From: Fibrobacterota bacterium
Lineage (GTDB): Bacteria; Fibrobacterota; Chitinivibrionia; Chitinivibrionales; Chitinispirillaceae
Assembly (NCBI GenBank): GCA_023436145.1
Contig: JAEZKP010000017.1
Span: 25,358-89,357, forward strand
Length of the DNA: 64,000 bases
Direction of reading: 5' to 3'
Shown: positions 1 through 9,494 of the stretch, piece after piece
How positions within the stretch are numbered: the stretch's first letter is position 1
Layout: every line of letters starts with the position of its first letter
Notes under the pieces: model-generated
The model's input: the letters and a program-made list of their open reading frames with translations, nothing else
Told to the model about the DNA's origin: nothing
Database searches by the model: none
Program-made: the position numbers and the translations under genes

Positions 1-1
1 T

Positions 2-2647
2 GATGGCAGACTGGTAGGTATCGGAATCGATATAACAGAACGGAAAAAAAATGAGGAAATGTTATATCGCACTCATCAGAAATACCGCGACCTCTTCAAC
101 TCTATTGACGAAGGGTATTGTATAATAAAGATAATATTTGATAGCCATGGCCACCCCTTTGACTTTAATTTTCTGGAAGTTAACAAGTCATTTACAATGC
201 AAACTGGTATTAAAGAACCAGTCGGCAGATGCATGCGTGAAATTGAACCTTCAATAGAAAAAGAGTGGATTGAGATTTTCGGAAATGTCTCACTTACCGG
301 CAAACCGGCACGGTTTACCAAAGAATTAAAATTATTAAATCGCTGGTTTGATGTGTATGCTTTTAGCTTAGGAGCCCTTGAGAATCAGCAGGTGGCCGTT
401 GTTTTCAATGATGTTTCAGGCCGGATTGCCTCCGAAATTGCGCTCAGAGAAAGCGAGGATCGCTTTCATACTCTCGCAGATAATATCTCTCAGCTGGCCT
501 GGATGGCTACTCCTCAAGGAGAAATCTTCTGGTTTAATAAACGGTGGTATGAATTTACCGGTACAGATTATGAAACAATGAAAAAAGAAGGATTAAAAAG
601 AATTATCCATTCCGATCATCTGGATCATGTTTTGCACAGCTTTCAAAAAGCACTACAGAGTGGCTCACCATGGGAGAATACTTTTCTTATGCTGAGAAGC
701 GATGGCAAATATTGCTGGTTTTTAACCAGAGCAATGCCTATTCGTGACAGATCAGGAACTATAACCCGCTGGTTCGGAACAAATACCGACATTTCAGAAA
801 TTAAGCAGGTTCAGGAGGAACTGAGTATCTCTGCTCAACGTTTCGAACGGATAATATCATCACAGATCATAGGAACCTGTATTTCAGATTTAAAGGGTAA
901 TATCCTGTACGCAAATGATTATTTCCTTAACACAATAGGATATTCCCGCGATGATCTTGATAAGCATGTTATTACCTGGCAAAAAATAACCCCTCCCGAA
1001 TATTATTCAATGGACATTGAATCTTTTGAAAAGATGCAAAGGAGTGGTTCGATAAAACCTTATGAAAAGGAATATATCAGGCAGGATAACTCAAGAGTCT
1101 GGATTCTTCTTGCTGCTACCACACTTCCGGGACCACAAGAGCAGGTTCTGGTTTTTGCTCTCGATGTAACAGACAGAAAAAAGGCATTGATTGAGGCTCA
1201 GAACAGACGGGCAGAAATTGAAGCCATACTCAGCTCATTTCCGGATGGTTACATAATTTATGACAATGAAGGTAATATTCTTCAGATGAATAACCTGGCT
1301 GCAAAAATCACCGGCATCAGTACAGTTGGTACAGCCCTAAGCGGAACAGAGCATCTGCAGAAAAGTCTGACTCTGATGACTGCAGATGGCCAACCGTTCC
1401 CTGCAGATATGACTCCTAATAATCGTGCTTTACATGGAGAAACGATCCGCAATGAAATCGTATGCGTCAAAAGACCGGACCGGGAGTATTGGATTTCAGT
1501 TAGTGCGTCACCTATTTCTGCAGATGGATTGAACGGTGCTATTATGGAATTTTCCGATATTACCAAAATGTATAACTTACAAAAGCAACTCACTGAAGAG
1601 CGTAACTTTGTTGATGCAATTTTTGAAACCGCAGGAGCTTTGATTACGGTGATGAGTAGAGATTACCACTTTATCCGGTTTAACAGAGCCTGCGAAAAAC
1701 TTACCGGTTATAGTTCCGCTGAAGTCAACGGACGCTCTATATTCGATCTTTTTATTCTCAAAGAAGAAGTTGATCTGGTTAAAAATATTCAACAAAGGCT
1801 TCTGAATGGCGAAACAATTATCGAATATGAAAACCACTGGGTCACCAGATCAGGTGACAAAAGATTTATTCGATGGCAAAGTTCAACCCTTTCTGATCAA
1901 TCCGGAAATATTGTTCACATTATCACCACCGGTACAGATATCACCAATCGCAAAATGCTCCAGGAACAACTCTCTGCCAGCTACCGTGAAATGGAATCTT
2001 TCTCCTACTCCATTTCTCATGATCTGCGCGGACCTTTAGGTATCATTAAAGGATTTGTTGATATACTTTACGAAGATTACTGCGGCATTCTTGGTGAAGA
2101 GGGGTGTGGTTACCTTAAACTGGTAAATGATAATGTATCCAAAATTCAGCAATTGATTACAAGTCTGCTTAATCTCTCAAGAGTGGGAAGACAGGAAATT
2201 AAGAGAGAAAAGCTAAATTTAAGCCGTATAATAAAAGAAATTCTTCAGGAGCTCATAAGACAAGATTCCCAACGTAAAGTTAACATAATAATAAAGCCAA
2301 ATGTCTTTGCAATTGCAGATCCTCATCTGATTCAACTGGCTCTGGAAAATCTTCTGCGGAATGCCTGGAAATTTTCCTCAAAAAAAGAGACTACCCGTAT
2401 AGAATTTGGATATGATATGCGTAATGGGAAAAAAATTTTCTTTATAAAAGATAATGGTGCCGGATTTGACATGAAATTTGTCGAGAAAATTTTCCAACCA
2501 TTTCAGCGAATACACAAAGAAAAGGAATTCAGCGGAACAGGTATAGGTTTATCTATTGTATTACAGGTTATAAAGCGTCACCATGGAAAATTATGGGCAA
2601 TTGGAGAAAAGGACAAGGGAGCTACATTCTATTTTACTCTGGACTAA
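2..2647 (+). CDS. Multi-PAS sensor histidine kinase, 5' end outside the window
   Basis: The reading frame is open to the left edge. The bases before the first ATG (position 59) translate to the end of a PAS/PAC domain (GIDITERKKNEE), so the gene starts outside the window. From that ATG, 862 residues hold about five PAS domains (roughly 5-120, 128-255, 262-375, 385-508, 515-635). A HisKA domain follows, with the phospho-acceptor at His654 in the SISHDLRGPL box. The C-terminal HATPase has NLLRNAWKF, DNGAGFDM and GTGIGLS boxes. No membrane segment is visible in this part, so it is probably a cytoplasmic multi-ligand or redox sensor, or its membrane part lies upstream. The NAWKF-type N box resembles bacteriophytochrome-like kinases and is shared with the kinase at 32.1-33.2 kb. 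No response regulator is adjacent; the next gene is a chemotaxis-type receptor. The sensed signal is unknown. Confidence 0.93.
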   Translation, partial: DGRLVGIGIDITERKKNEEMLYRTHQKYRDLFNSIDEGYCIIKIIFDSHGHPFDFNFLEVNKSFTMQTGIKEPVGRCMREIEPSIEKEWIEIFGNVSLTGKPARFTKELKLLNRWFDVYAFSLGALENQQVAVVFNDVSGRIASEIALRESEDRFHTLADNISQLAWMATPQGEIFWFNKRWYEFTGTDYETMKKEGLKRIIHSDHLDHVLHSFQKALQSGSPWENTFLMLRSDGKYCWFLTRAMPIRDRSGTITRWFGTNTDISEIKQVQEELSISAQRFERIISSQIIGTCISDLKGNILYANDYFLNTIGYSRDDLDKHVITWQKITPPEYYSMDIESFEKMQRSGSIKPYEKEYIRQDNSRVWILLAATTLPGPQEQVLVFALDVTDRKKALIEAQNRRAEIEAILSSFPDGYIIYDNEGNILQMNNLAAKITGISTVGTALSGTEHLQKSLTLMTADGQPFPADMTPNNRALHGETIRNEIVCVKRPDREYWISVSASPISADGLNGAIMEFSDITKMYNLQKQLTEERNFVDAIFETAGALITVMSRDYHFIRFNRACEKLTGYSSAEVNGRSIFDLFILKEEVDLVKNIQQRLLNGETIIEYENHWVTRSGDKRFIRWQSSTLSDQSGNIVHIITTGTDITNRKMLQEQLSASYREMESFSYSISHDLRGPLGIIKGFVDILYEDYCGILGEEGCGYLKLVNDNVSKIQQLITSLLNLSRVGRQEIKREKLNLSRIIKEILQELIRQDSQRKVNIIIKPNVFAIADPHLIQLALENLLRNAWKFSSKKETTRIEFGYDMRNGKKIFFIKDNGAGFDMKFVEKIFQPFQRIHKEKEFSGTGIGLSIVLQVIKRHHGKLWAIGEKDKGATFYFTLD

Positions 2648-2844
2648 TTGATTTTAGCTCGGGCTAACTTTAGTTCATCACCAAAAGACCATAACTCCAG
2701 CCTCCAAATATTATTATCTGCTCAAATTGCTATTTCTTTGTTGAATACTGATATCATACATGCTAAAATGATTCAAAAGGCAAGAAATTCATTCAGGTTT
2801 TTCAGGCAGAAAACAATTAAACCAGCCTATTCAGAGGAAGAATC

Positions 2845-4095
2845 ATGACTTATGCGTTTTCAGTCATTACTATCGTATCAATTACTTTTTCAGTACATCT
2901 GTTCTTTCAACTGAGGAAATTAAAGCACCAAGCTAAGCAAAAATCTTTCTGGTACGAGTCGATACTTGATAATCTACCATTTCCCATTTCTGTCACCGAT
3001 ACGCATATGAAATGGACATTCATTAATAAAGCTGCAGAAAATGTCTGTGGTAAAAAAAGACACCAGGTGATCGGACATCAATGCAGTGAATGGGGTGCAG
3101 ATATATGCAATACTGATAGATGTGGCATAAAAAGCCTGCAAAGAGGGCAACAAACCTCTACTTTCACTCAACCAGGGCTTGATATGGATTTTCAGGTTGA
3201 TTCATTCTATCTGAAGGATAGCTCAGATAAAATTACCGGCCACCTGGAAATAGTGATGGATATCTCGGCTATACAGCGGGATTTAAAATATCAGGACAGA
3301 CAGCTGGCCAGTTTATCTCAAATGCTTGATTCAGTTTCCAAGGGGGATCTGAAAGTCCAGTTTACTCCGGAAAATGCCGACCGCTACTCAGTTAATACCT
3401 TTGAACGATGGACCAGGCTCTCAGATGCGCTCAACAAGACCATAAATAGCTTAAGATCTGCAATAACCATGATGTCACAATCTGCAACTTCTCTTTCAGA
3501 AAATGCAGATGAAACATCCTCTTCATCTACTCAGATTGCTACTGCAATTGAAGAGATGACCAGCTCTTTCACTGAAATGTCCCGTTTATTCCAGGATCAG
3601 AAATCAATTACCGATCTTACAGTTAACCGGACAAACGAAGTAATCACAGCTATCAGAGATCTGCAGAATTCTGCTCACAACATCACCAAAATCGTTGAAA
3701 CAATAACTGATATTGCAGATCAAACAAATTTACTCGCTCTCAATGCAGCAATCGAAGCAGCAAGTGCCGGTGAAACCGGCAGAGGTTTCGCTATTGTTGC
3801 CAGTGAAGTCAAGGAACTGGCCAGGCAAACCGCACTGTCTTCTAAGGAAATTGATAAAATTGTAGAAAACCTCCTCTTAAAGGTTAACTCTCTGCAAGAC
3901 ATATCGCAGGAAGTCAACACAACCGTTTCAGAAAAGCTCAGCAGTATCTCCCTGGCAGCTGCCACGTCAGTCGAAGAGCAGTCCGTGGTTATTAATCAGA
4001 TCGCTATTAACGCAAATCAAACCAGTACACGTGGAAACGAACTTGCCAGACTGAGTCAGGATTTAAAAGCTACGGTAAGCCGTTTTCAGGTTTAA
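2845..4095 (+). CDS. PAS-containing methyl-accepting chemotaxis-type protein
   Basis: 416 residues. There is one N-terminal hydrophobic segment (about residues 1-22), then a PAS domain (about 35-150; contains FPISVTDTHMKW), a short HAMP-like linker and a coiled-coil MCP signalling domain. The signalling hairpin is recognisable around DIADQTNLLALNAAIEAA followed by GRGFAIVASEVKELA (about residues 290-330), which in this family contacts CheA/CheW. With a single membrane anchor and no periplasmic domain, it should sense an intracellular cue through the PAS domain. The PAS region carries several Cys residues (CGKKRHQ, CSEWGADICNTDRCG), which could be redox or metal sensitive; that is inference. 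A Shine-Dalgarno AGAGGAAG precedes the ATG. It lies about 200 bp after the PAS kinase on the same strand. No che genes are in the window. Confidence 0.9.
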   Translation: MTYAFSVITIVSITFSVHLFFQLRKLKHQAKQKSFWYESILDNLPFPISVTDTHMKWTFINKAAENVCGKKRHQVIGHQCSEWGADICNTDRCGIKSLQRGQQTSTFTQPGLDMDFQVDSFYLKDSSDKITGHLEIVMDISAIQRDLKYQDRQLASLSQMLDSVSKGDLKVQFTPENADRYSVNTFERWTRLSDALNKTINSLRSAITMMSQSATSLSENADETSSSSTQIATAIEEMTSSFTEMSRLFQDQKSITDLTVNRTNEVITAIRDLQNSAHNITKIVETITDIADQTNLLALNAAIEAASAGETGRGFAIVASEVKELARQTALSSKEIDKIVENLLLKVNSLQDISQEVNTTVSEKLSSISLAAATSVEEQSVVINQIAINANQTSTRGNELARLSQDLKATVSRFQV

Positions 4096-4301
4096 ACGAT
4101 ACCATTATGAAGCTATAGCATTCCTGGATTTACTGAAACTCTTTTTTACCCGACTCCGCAGTTTGAGATAGTCGCAGAAAAGAAAATTATTCGTGTTCTT
4201 TACATTATTTATCAGAGTGCGGGCAGGACATACATATTAAATACTATACAACATAAGCAATGGGGCAAGTCGAAACGCCACATTGAACAGCATTTTCAGG
4301 A

Positions 4302-5024
4302 TCAATCTTCTGAATATTCGATAACAGTAGTAATTTGATGGTTGCCACCAGAAATGTTGAGCGATACCAGAGTACGATTGTTTCTCCAGGTAGTACGGCA
4401 ACTTAAAAATCCGATACTCACTGCAAAACCCCATTTGGAAGGATCATTAGAATACATTTCGTTTTTCCAATCCATCCTGTCGGAAACCGGAACTCCGTAA
4501 ATAGGTTTTAAATATTTTTTCAACTCCTCATAATCTCTAAAATAGCGGGCTGGATCCACATGATCCTGCTTAATCTTCAGTTCTGCTTTTTTCAGGCAAT
4601 CCTTCTCAAAAAAATAGATCACCTGACAAGTATACCCCAAAAACTCCAGATCATATTGAAGATGTTCATTGTCGCTTTTAATCTGCTTAGCTTTTTCTGC
4701 ATTTTTTACTTGGGCCTTGCTCATCCCCCAGCGTACGTTTCTGAAATCGAAACTTGTGTCATTTCTTACTATATCAATTAATGACGTACGACTTTTATCA
4801 AGCGGCATTAAAACCTTTCCGGTTACTTCCTGCCCGCCAGATGTTTCGTTGTTCTTGGAAAAGTGTTCAGATTTTTCAAAGAGTCGCTGTTCCGAAACCG
4901 TTGCATATCGCCAGGTACCATTACTGAGAAGAAGCACTCTTTTCCCGTCAGCTGTAATGGCAGGCTGATCTGCATTTAATTGAACAATCTGAATTCCCGT
5001 CACAAAAATCATCAATAATCTCAT
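4302..5024 (-). CDS. Secreted hypothetical protein with WGMS motif
   Basis: 240 residues with a hydrophobic N-terminus (MRLLMIFVTGIQIVQLNA), probably a signal peptide. It is followed by ITADGKRVLLLSNGTWRYA, a short motif seen in periplasmic proteins of unknown function. The central part (FRNVRWGMSKAQVKNAE) matches the recurrent WGMS-x-x-x-V pattern of small secreted or lipoprotein-like domains. I do not recognise a defined family and assign no function. It is convergent with the upstream chemotaxis-type gene and divergent from the helicase gene, so it is probably monocistronic. The Shine-Dalgarno is weak (AGGG, 8 nt upstream). Confidence 0.7.
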   Translation of the reverse strand: MRLLMIFVTGIQIVQLNADQPAITADGKRVLLLSNGTWRYATVSEQRLFEKSEHFSKNNETSGGQEVTGKVLMPLDKSRTSLIDIVRNDTSFDFRNVRWGMSKAQVKNAEKAKQIKSDNEHLQYDLEFLGYTCQVIYFFEKDCLKKAELKIKQDHVDPARYFRDYEELKKYLKPIYGVPVSDRMDWKNEMYSNDPSKWGFAVSIGFLSCRTTWRNNRTLVSLNISGGNHQITTVIEYSED

Positions 5025-5267
5025 CTTTAACCCTTTTTTTCTTGCAGTTATCTGCTAATTTTATCTTTAATTATTGCAAAAGGTAAAGAATTTTCTGCCA
5101 TGTTTATCGTTATTATATAACCGGTACTGTTTTATTCTTGATTGGTTCTTTTCGGGGTGTTGCCAGTATCTGGTGCCTGGAGTTATTGAATTATACCTTT
5201 GTACCTCAGCATTTCTATTCTCCTACCCGGGATAAATCTATTTTTATGATAGTGAGGGTGAAAAAAA

Positions 5268-7283
5268 ATGAAACAACAATGGTTAAATGAATTAAATCCC
5301 AGGCAACTCGAAGCGGTAACCTTTGGAGAAGGGCCTCTGATGGTCATTGCCGGAGCAGGTAGCGGAAAAACAAAAACACTGGCTTACCGGGTTGCTCATC
5401 TTATTTCAAATGGAGTAAATCCGGAGCGGATATTACTGCTTACCTTTACCCGCAGGGCAGCCAAAGAAATGCTCAACCGGGCTGCACAGGCAATGAGAAA
5501 CGACTCCGAACTTACCTCCAGGGTATGGGGAGGCACATTCCACGCCATTGCCAACAGGCTGCTTAGAATCTACTGCAATTCCATAGGGCTGCCTCAAGAG
5601 TTTACCATCATGGATCAATCCGATGCAGAAGATATGATAGATGTGATCCGGCATAAAAAAATCGATTCTCAAAAAGGAAGATTTCCCCGTAAAGGAACTT
5701 TACTGGCAATCTACTCCAGAAGGATGAACTCAGGTGATGAACTAGAACCTATAATAAAAAAACTCTTCCCCTGGTGCCATCGCTGGCTTAACGAAATTAA
5801 AGTAATTTTCAGAGAATATGTAGACACCAAACAGCAGCAGAATATTCTGGATTATGATGATCTTTTGCAATACTGGTATTATCTTCTTGAAGACCCGGCC
5901 ATTTCAGATGCCATTTCAGACCGTTTCGATCATATTCTGGTTGATGAATATCAGGATACTAACCACCGTCAAGCCGAAATCCTTTTACGTATGAGACAGA
6001 AAAAAAAGAACATCATGGTAGTGGGAGATGATGCACAGAGTATTTACAGCTTCAGAGCTGCAACAGTGCATAATATCCTCCAGTTCCCGACTCTTTTCCC
6101 TGGAACCCATACAGTCAAACTTGAACAGAACTACCGCTCCACAGAACCTATTCTTACCACTGCCAATCATCTGATTTCCCAGGCCAGACAACGCTTTACC
6201 AAAAACCTTTTCACTGTCAGAGAAGGCGGGGATATTCCTAAAATAATCACCTGCAAAGATGAACAGCACGAATCAGATATTATAATCGAGAAAATTCTTC
6301 ACCATTATGAACAGGGTATTGCCCTTCACGACCAGGCTGTACTTTTCCGCTCCAGCTCTCATTCTGCATCACTGGAACTTGCATTGATGAAAAAAGAAAT
6401 TCCATTCCATAAACATGGCGGATTGAAATTTCTGGATTCGGCACATGTAAAAGATTTCCTGAGTATTATAAGAATTCTGGAGAACCCAAAAGATGAAATT
6501 GCCTGGTTCAGAATTCTCAAACTCTTTGATGGTGTCGGCCCGGCTACTGCATCCGCAATTTATCAGCATTACTCTTCCCATAACTTCTCAATCGATTCTC
6601 TCAATACTGCAGTTGTTCAAAAAAACGTACGGATGGACCTGCTGCGACTCAGAAAACTCATAATTGACAGCTCCGATAAGAGCACTCTCTCACTTACCAG
6701 TCAACTTGAACTTATTATTACCTTTTATGCTCCCCTGCTGGAAAACAACTATGAAAACCCTCAACCACGCCGAAACGACCTGGAACATATGATAGGGCTG
6801 GCGAACGGATACCGGTCCAGATCGCAGTTTTTAACCGACCTTATACTTGATCCCCCCAGCTCCACCAGCGATTTTGCCGGACCATCGAAAAAAGATGAAG
6901 ATTATCTGGTGCTCTCCACCATCCATTCGGCAAAAGGGTGTGAATGGGATGCAGTGTATCTGATTCATGCTGCCGACGGATGCATCCCATCGGACATGTC
7001 AACCGGTTCCGATGATGAACTGGAAGAGGAGCTTCGCTTGACCTATGTTGCACTGACCAGAGCCAGAAATTATCTGTATGTCAGCTGGCCCATGCGGTTT
7101 TATTCCCGTCCCCAGGGCTTTTCCGACCGTCACAACTACTCCCAATGCTGCCGTTTCTTTAACCCGGGAGTTATAAAGACTATGGAAAAAATTACTGCTG
7201 TAGAAATTGAAAATGAAGAACCTGTCAAATCGGTTCAACTTCACACGAATATTAAAAACAAAATGAAAAACTTCTGGGACTAG
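5268..7283 (+). CDS. UvrD/Rep/PcrA-type ATP-dependent DNA helicase
   Basis: 671 residues of superfamily 1A helicase. Visible motifs in order: Q motif (LNPRQLEAV, residues 9-17), Walker A AGAGSGKT (28-35), LTFTRRAAKEM (Ia), DEYQD Walker B (about 226), VVGDDAQSIYSFRAA (III), LEQNYRS (IV), STIHSAKGCEWDAVYLI (V) and YVALTRARNYLYV (VI). The family unwinds 3'-5' in repair and replication restart. It is shorter than typical UvrD/PcrA (about 720 or more) and lacks the long C-terminal tail. It starts with GAGGGTG 8 nt before the ATG and stands alone between a divergent hypothetical gene and a convergent operon. Which paralogue (UvrD, Rep or PcrA) cannot be settled from sequence alone. Confidence 0.95.
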   Translation: MKQQWLNELNPRQLEAVTFGEGPLMVIAGAGSGKTKTLAYRVAHLISNGVNPERILLLTFTRRAAKEMLNRAAQAMRNDSELTSRVWGGTFHAIANRLLRIYCNSIGLPQEFTIMDQSDAEDMIDVIRHKKIDSQKGRFPRKGTLLAIYSRRMNSGDELEPIIKKLFPWCHRWLNEIKVIFREYVDTKQQQNILDYDDLLQYWYYLLEDPAISDAISDRFDHILVDEYQDTNHRQAEILLRMRQKKKNIMVVGDDAQSIYSFRAATVHNILQFPTLFPGTHTVKLEQNYRSTEPILTTANHLISQARQRFTKNLFTVREGGDIPKIITCKDEQHESDIIIEKILHHYEQGIALHDQAVLFRSSSHSASLELALMKKEIPFHKHGGLKFLDSAHVKDFLSIIRILENPKDEIAWFRILKLFDGVGPATASAIYQHYSSHNFSIDSLNTAVVQKNVRMDLLRLRKLIIDSSDKSTLSLTSQLELIITFYAPLLENNYENPQPRRNDLEHMIGLANGYRSRSQFLTDLILDPPSSTSDFAGPSKKDEDYLVLSTIHSAKGCEWDAVYLIHAADGCIPSDMSTGSDDELEEELRLTYVALTRARNYLYVSWPMRFYSRPQGFSDRHNYSQCCRFFNPGVIKTMEKITAVEIENEEPVKSVQLHTNIKNKMKNFWD

Positions 7284-7380
7284 TAATTTTAGATTTAAGA
7301 TCTCAGATTGTAGATTTGGGATTCCGGATTTGAGATTTGAGATTTGAGATTTGAGATTTGGGATTTGGGATTTGGGATTA
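7284..7380. repeat. 7-bp tandem repeat (GATTTGA/GATTTGG)
   Basis: Immediately after the helicase stop codon, seven full copies of a heptamer run from 7327 to 7375: four GATTTGA then three GATTTGG, followed by a partial GATTA. Degenerate copies (AGATTTAAG, AGATTGT, AGATTTGGG) lie at 7291-7322. The change from A to G in the last base is blockwise, as expected for slippage. No coding role is seen. Confidence 0.9.
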
Positions 7381-7413
7381 GCGGAAATAGAGACTAACTA
7401 AAGTAAATGTTGC

Positions 7414-7458
7414 GTTACCTATGTCTTGAACCTAAATTGTTACCCATGTCCTGAACCT
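7414..7458. mobile_element. Paired 20-bp direct repeats, probable IS-end remnant
   Basis: GTTACCTATGTCTTGAACCT (7414-7433) and GTTACCCATGTCCTGAACCT (7439-7458) differ at two positions and are spaced by five bases. Closely spaced repeats of GTTACC-ATGTC type recall the multiple transposase-binding sites at the ends of IS21/IS481-like elements. This rests on recollection of the pattern, not on a match. No transposase gene is nearby, so at most one end survives. Confidence 0.45.
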
Positions 7459-7523
7459 GTATCGAGATTCCGTAAACCAACCTGAAAATTGAGATTGGTA
7501 TCTGCATCCGGATTTTTATTTGG

Positions 7524-9494
7524 TTATTTAACAATCAATCTGGAATGCTGTTTTTTATAAATCACAGTTGCGCAAAAAGCCAGGAATAGTATTTCTGCAC
7601 CGATATAAATAAATAGAGTCAATGCACCGGAGGAGGTAAACCCGTAAGAGTGCAATCCTACTCCCAGTAGATTAACCCCAATCCATGCACTCATCACCAG
7701 TACCGCCCCCATTACTGCACCCATGGCATAACCGGTATTTTTAATCATGCCTCCCAAGTTGGCATGAATCACAATTAACCCCCATATAATCAGAAGCAGT
7801 GCACCATTTTCCTTAGGATCCCAGCCCCAGAATCTCCCCCAGGCCTGATCTGCCCACATCCCCCCAAACATGGTTCCCACCACTGTAAATAATAAGCCGA
7901 AAATAAAAATTCCTTTTAATGCCCTTGATATATTCTGCAATTGTACCGTATCATTCGATTTTATCATTTTATTGATCAGATAGATATGCCCTACCAGCCC
8001 GGCGCCAATATACCCGGCATATCCCAATGATATGGTTACAATATGAGTAGTCAACCAGAATGATGAATCCAGTACCGCAACCAGCATCCCCATCGTATCA
8101 CCATCACCAGCATATTTTCCGGCTATATGAACGAAGAGAAAGCCGGTGATAGCTGCGGTTATGGTACCAACGGATCCGATTTTAAGCCATTCCAGAACGA
8201 TTCCGATCATAACGGCAGCCCAGGCTGTAAAAACAAACGTTTCATAAAGGTTGGTAACCGGTGGATGAGACATGATTATCATCCGGAAAACAATACCTGT
8301 GGTGTGAATTACTACTCCGGTCAGCACAAAAATGAAAGCTGCAGAGTAAACTTTTTTCCAGGCCAGTGATATTGATAACAAAGATATCAGAGCAGCAAGA
8401 CCATACAGAATCTTTGCAAAGAGAAACGGCTTCAGCTTGTTATAAAAAAGTTCGAGCGATGGATCAGGTAATTTTTCGCCATTTGATGAATATTGCTTAA
8501 TAAGATCATTGAAGTACATGACTGATTCATCGAATTTTTTCTGATCTCCATTCAAATAGGCGTCTCTTATCTGTATCAGATATATCATTGCCCTATCTTT
8601 CAAGACAGAAGATTTCTGCTGGTTCACCAATCCCCAGATACCCAACCATTCACCTTTACTGTTTTTAATGTCGGGAATCAGATAAGGTGGGGAGTTTTCC
8701 AGTGATTTTTCCATGTCATACATTTTTCTGGTTAGCTCCACCAGTGCCAGCTCTTCAGAATTGAGGCTATCAGTTCCTTTCTTCTGTACGTTTATCATTT
8801 TTTCAGCAATCAGACCAGCTCTGCTTAATAGCTGAGAATATGAAATCGGCTGGTTAGCTGGTACTGCCAGATTTAGTGCAAGAGATGAATCTGAGATTTC
8901 CAGATATGGTAAAGGTTCAAGTAAACTGAATGCCGACCGGATGAGAAAATATTCCTGAAGATTGCGATCGGTAGTAACAATTTCCTTGTCGAAAGCAGTC
9001 CATTCCTCTCTCTGCTTTTTCATTGCCTCATTTGACAGATGCCCTAACCGCTCCCTTGCATCATATAGTTCGGAAAAACAGTAACGTCGCCTGGCCCTTG
9101 GAGAGATTCCCAATGCATCAGCCACTTCAGGATTGTCGATCAGAAATATCAGATCATCATTAGCTTCATCTGGGCTCAATAGTACGCGCGAAATCCACTC
9201 CAGTGCACTTGAACCACTGACCTTCTGTTTGCCGGAAAACTGAATCAGCTTGTTTCTGGCATATGTATCCAGTGGCTTTTTTCGCCCTTCTTCAAGCACA
9301 ATCAATCTACCCAGAGATTCTACATCAATCTGTTTCCCTCCGGTTAAAGCCAGAGCAGTCTTATTATACCACCCGAAAATCATTGCAAAAGCAAGTATCC
9401 AGGCAGATATTCTTCTGAGATCAATCACTTTACCGCATATGTTCTTTTTATTATACATATTATTATCGTTTACTTTTGAATCCGCTGATGACAA
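7524..9494 (-). CDS. ccsA: Cytochrome c biogenesis protein CcsA/ResC (System II)
   Basis: 656 residues. An N-terminal membrane segment (about 28-48) is followed by a long extracytoplasmic region (about 50-350) rich in charged residues, then multiple transmembrane helices. The tryptophan-rich haem-handling WWD signature WADQAWGRFWGWDPKEN lies near residues 547-563. Conserved His occur in HPPVTNLYE, THIVTISLGY and HANLGG. CcsA with ResB carries haem out and attaches it to CXXCH motifs of exported apocytochromes. The big N-terminal extension is as in Bacteroidota and Planctomycetota homologues. The annotated start overlaps the resB gene by 32 bp; an in-frame ATG at 9456-9458 would remove the overlap, and neither has a strong Shine-Dalgarno. 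It is last in a minus-strand run that includes three CXXCH-bearing or haem-handling gene types, its likely clients. Confidence 0.92.
   Translation of the reverse strand: MSSADSKVNDNNMYNKKNICGKVIDLRRISAWILAFAMIFGWYNKTALALTGGKQIDVESLGRLIVLEEGRKKPLDTYARNKLIQFSGKQKVSGSSALEWISRVLLSPDEANDDLIFLIDNPEVADALGISPRARRRYCFSELYDARERLGHLSNEAMKKQREEWTAFDKEIVTTDRNLQEYFLIRSAFSLLEPLPYLEISDSSLALNLAVPANQPISYSQLLSRAGLIAEKMINVQKKGTDSLNSEELALVELTRKMYDMEKSLENSPPYLIPDIKNSKGEWLGIWGLVNQQKSSVLKDRAMIYLIQIRDAYLNGDQKKFDESVMYFNDLIKQYSSNGEKLPDPSLELFYNKLKPFLFAKILYGLAALISLLSISLAWKKVYSAAFIFVLTGVVIHTTGIVFRMIIMSHPPVTNLYETFVFTAWAAVMIGIVLEWLKIGSVGTITAAITGFLFVHIAGKYAGDGDTMGMLVAVLDSSFWLTTHIVTISLGYAGYIGAGLVGHIYLINKMIKSNDTVQLQNISRALKGIFIFGLLFTVVGTMFGGMWADQAWGRFWGWDPKENGALLLIIWGLIVIHANLGGMIKNTGYAMGAVMGAVLVMSAWIGVNLLGVGLHSYGFTSSGALTLFIYIGAEILFLAFCATVIYKKQHSRLIVK

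Noticed and set aside
2648..2848. 66-codon open frame between the PAS kinase and the chemotaxis-type gene
   Set aside because: No ribosome binding site, no start other than one directly abutting the previous stop codon, and a translation with no domain pattern.
7284..7380. CRISPR array
   Set aside because: The repeats are 7 bp, contiguous and without spacers, so this is a minisatellite.
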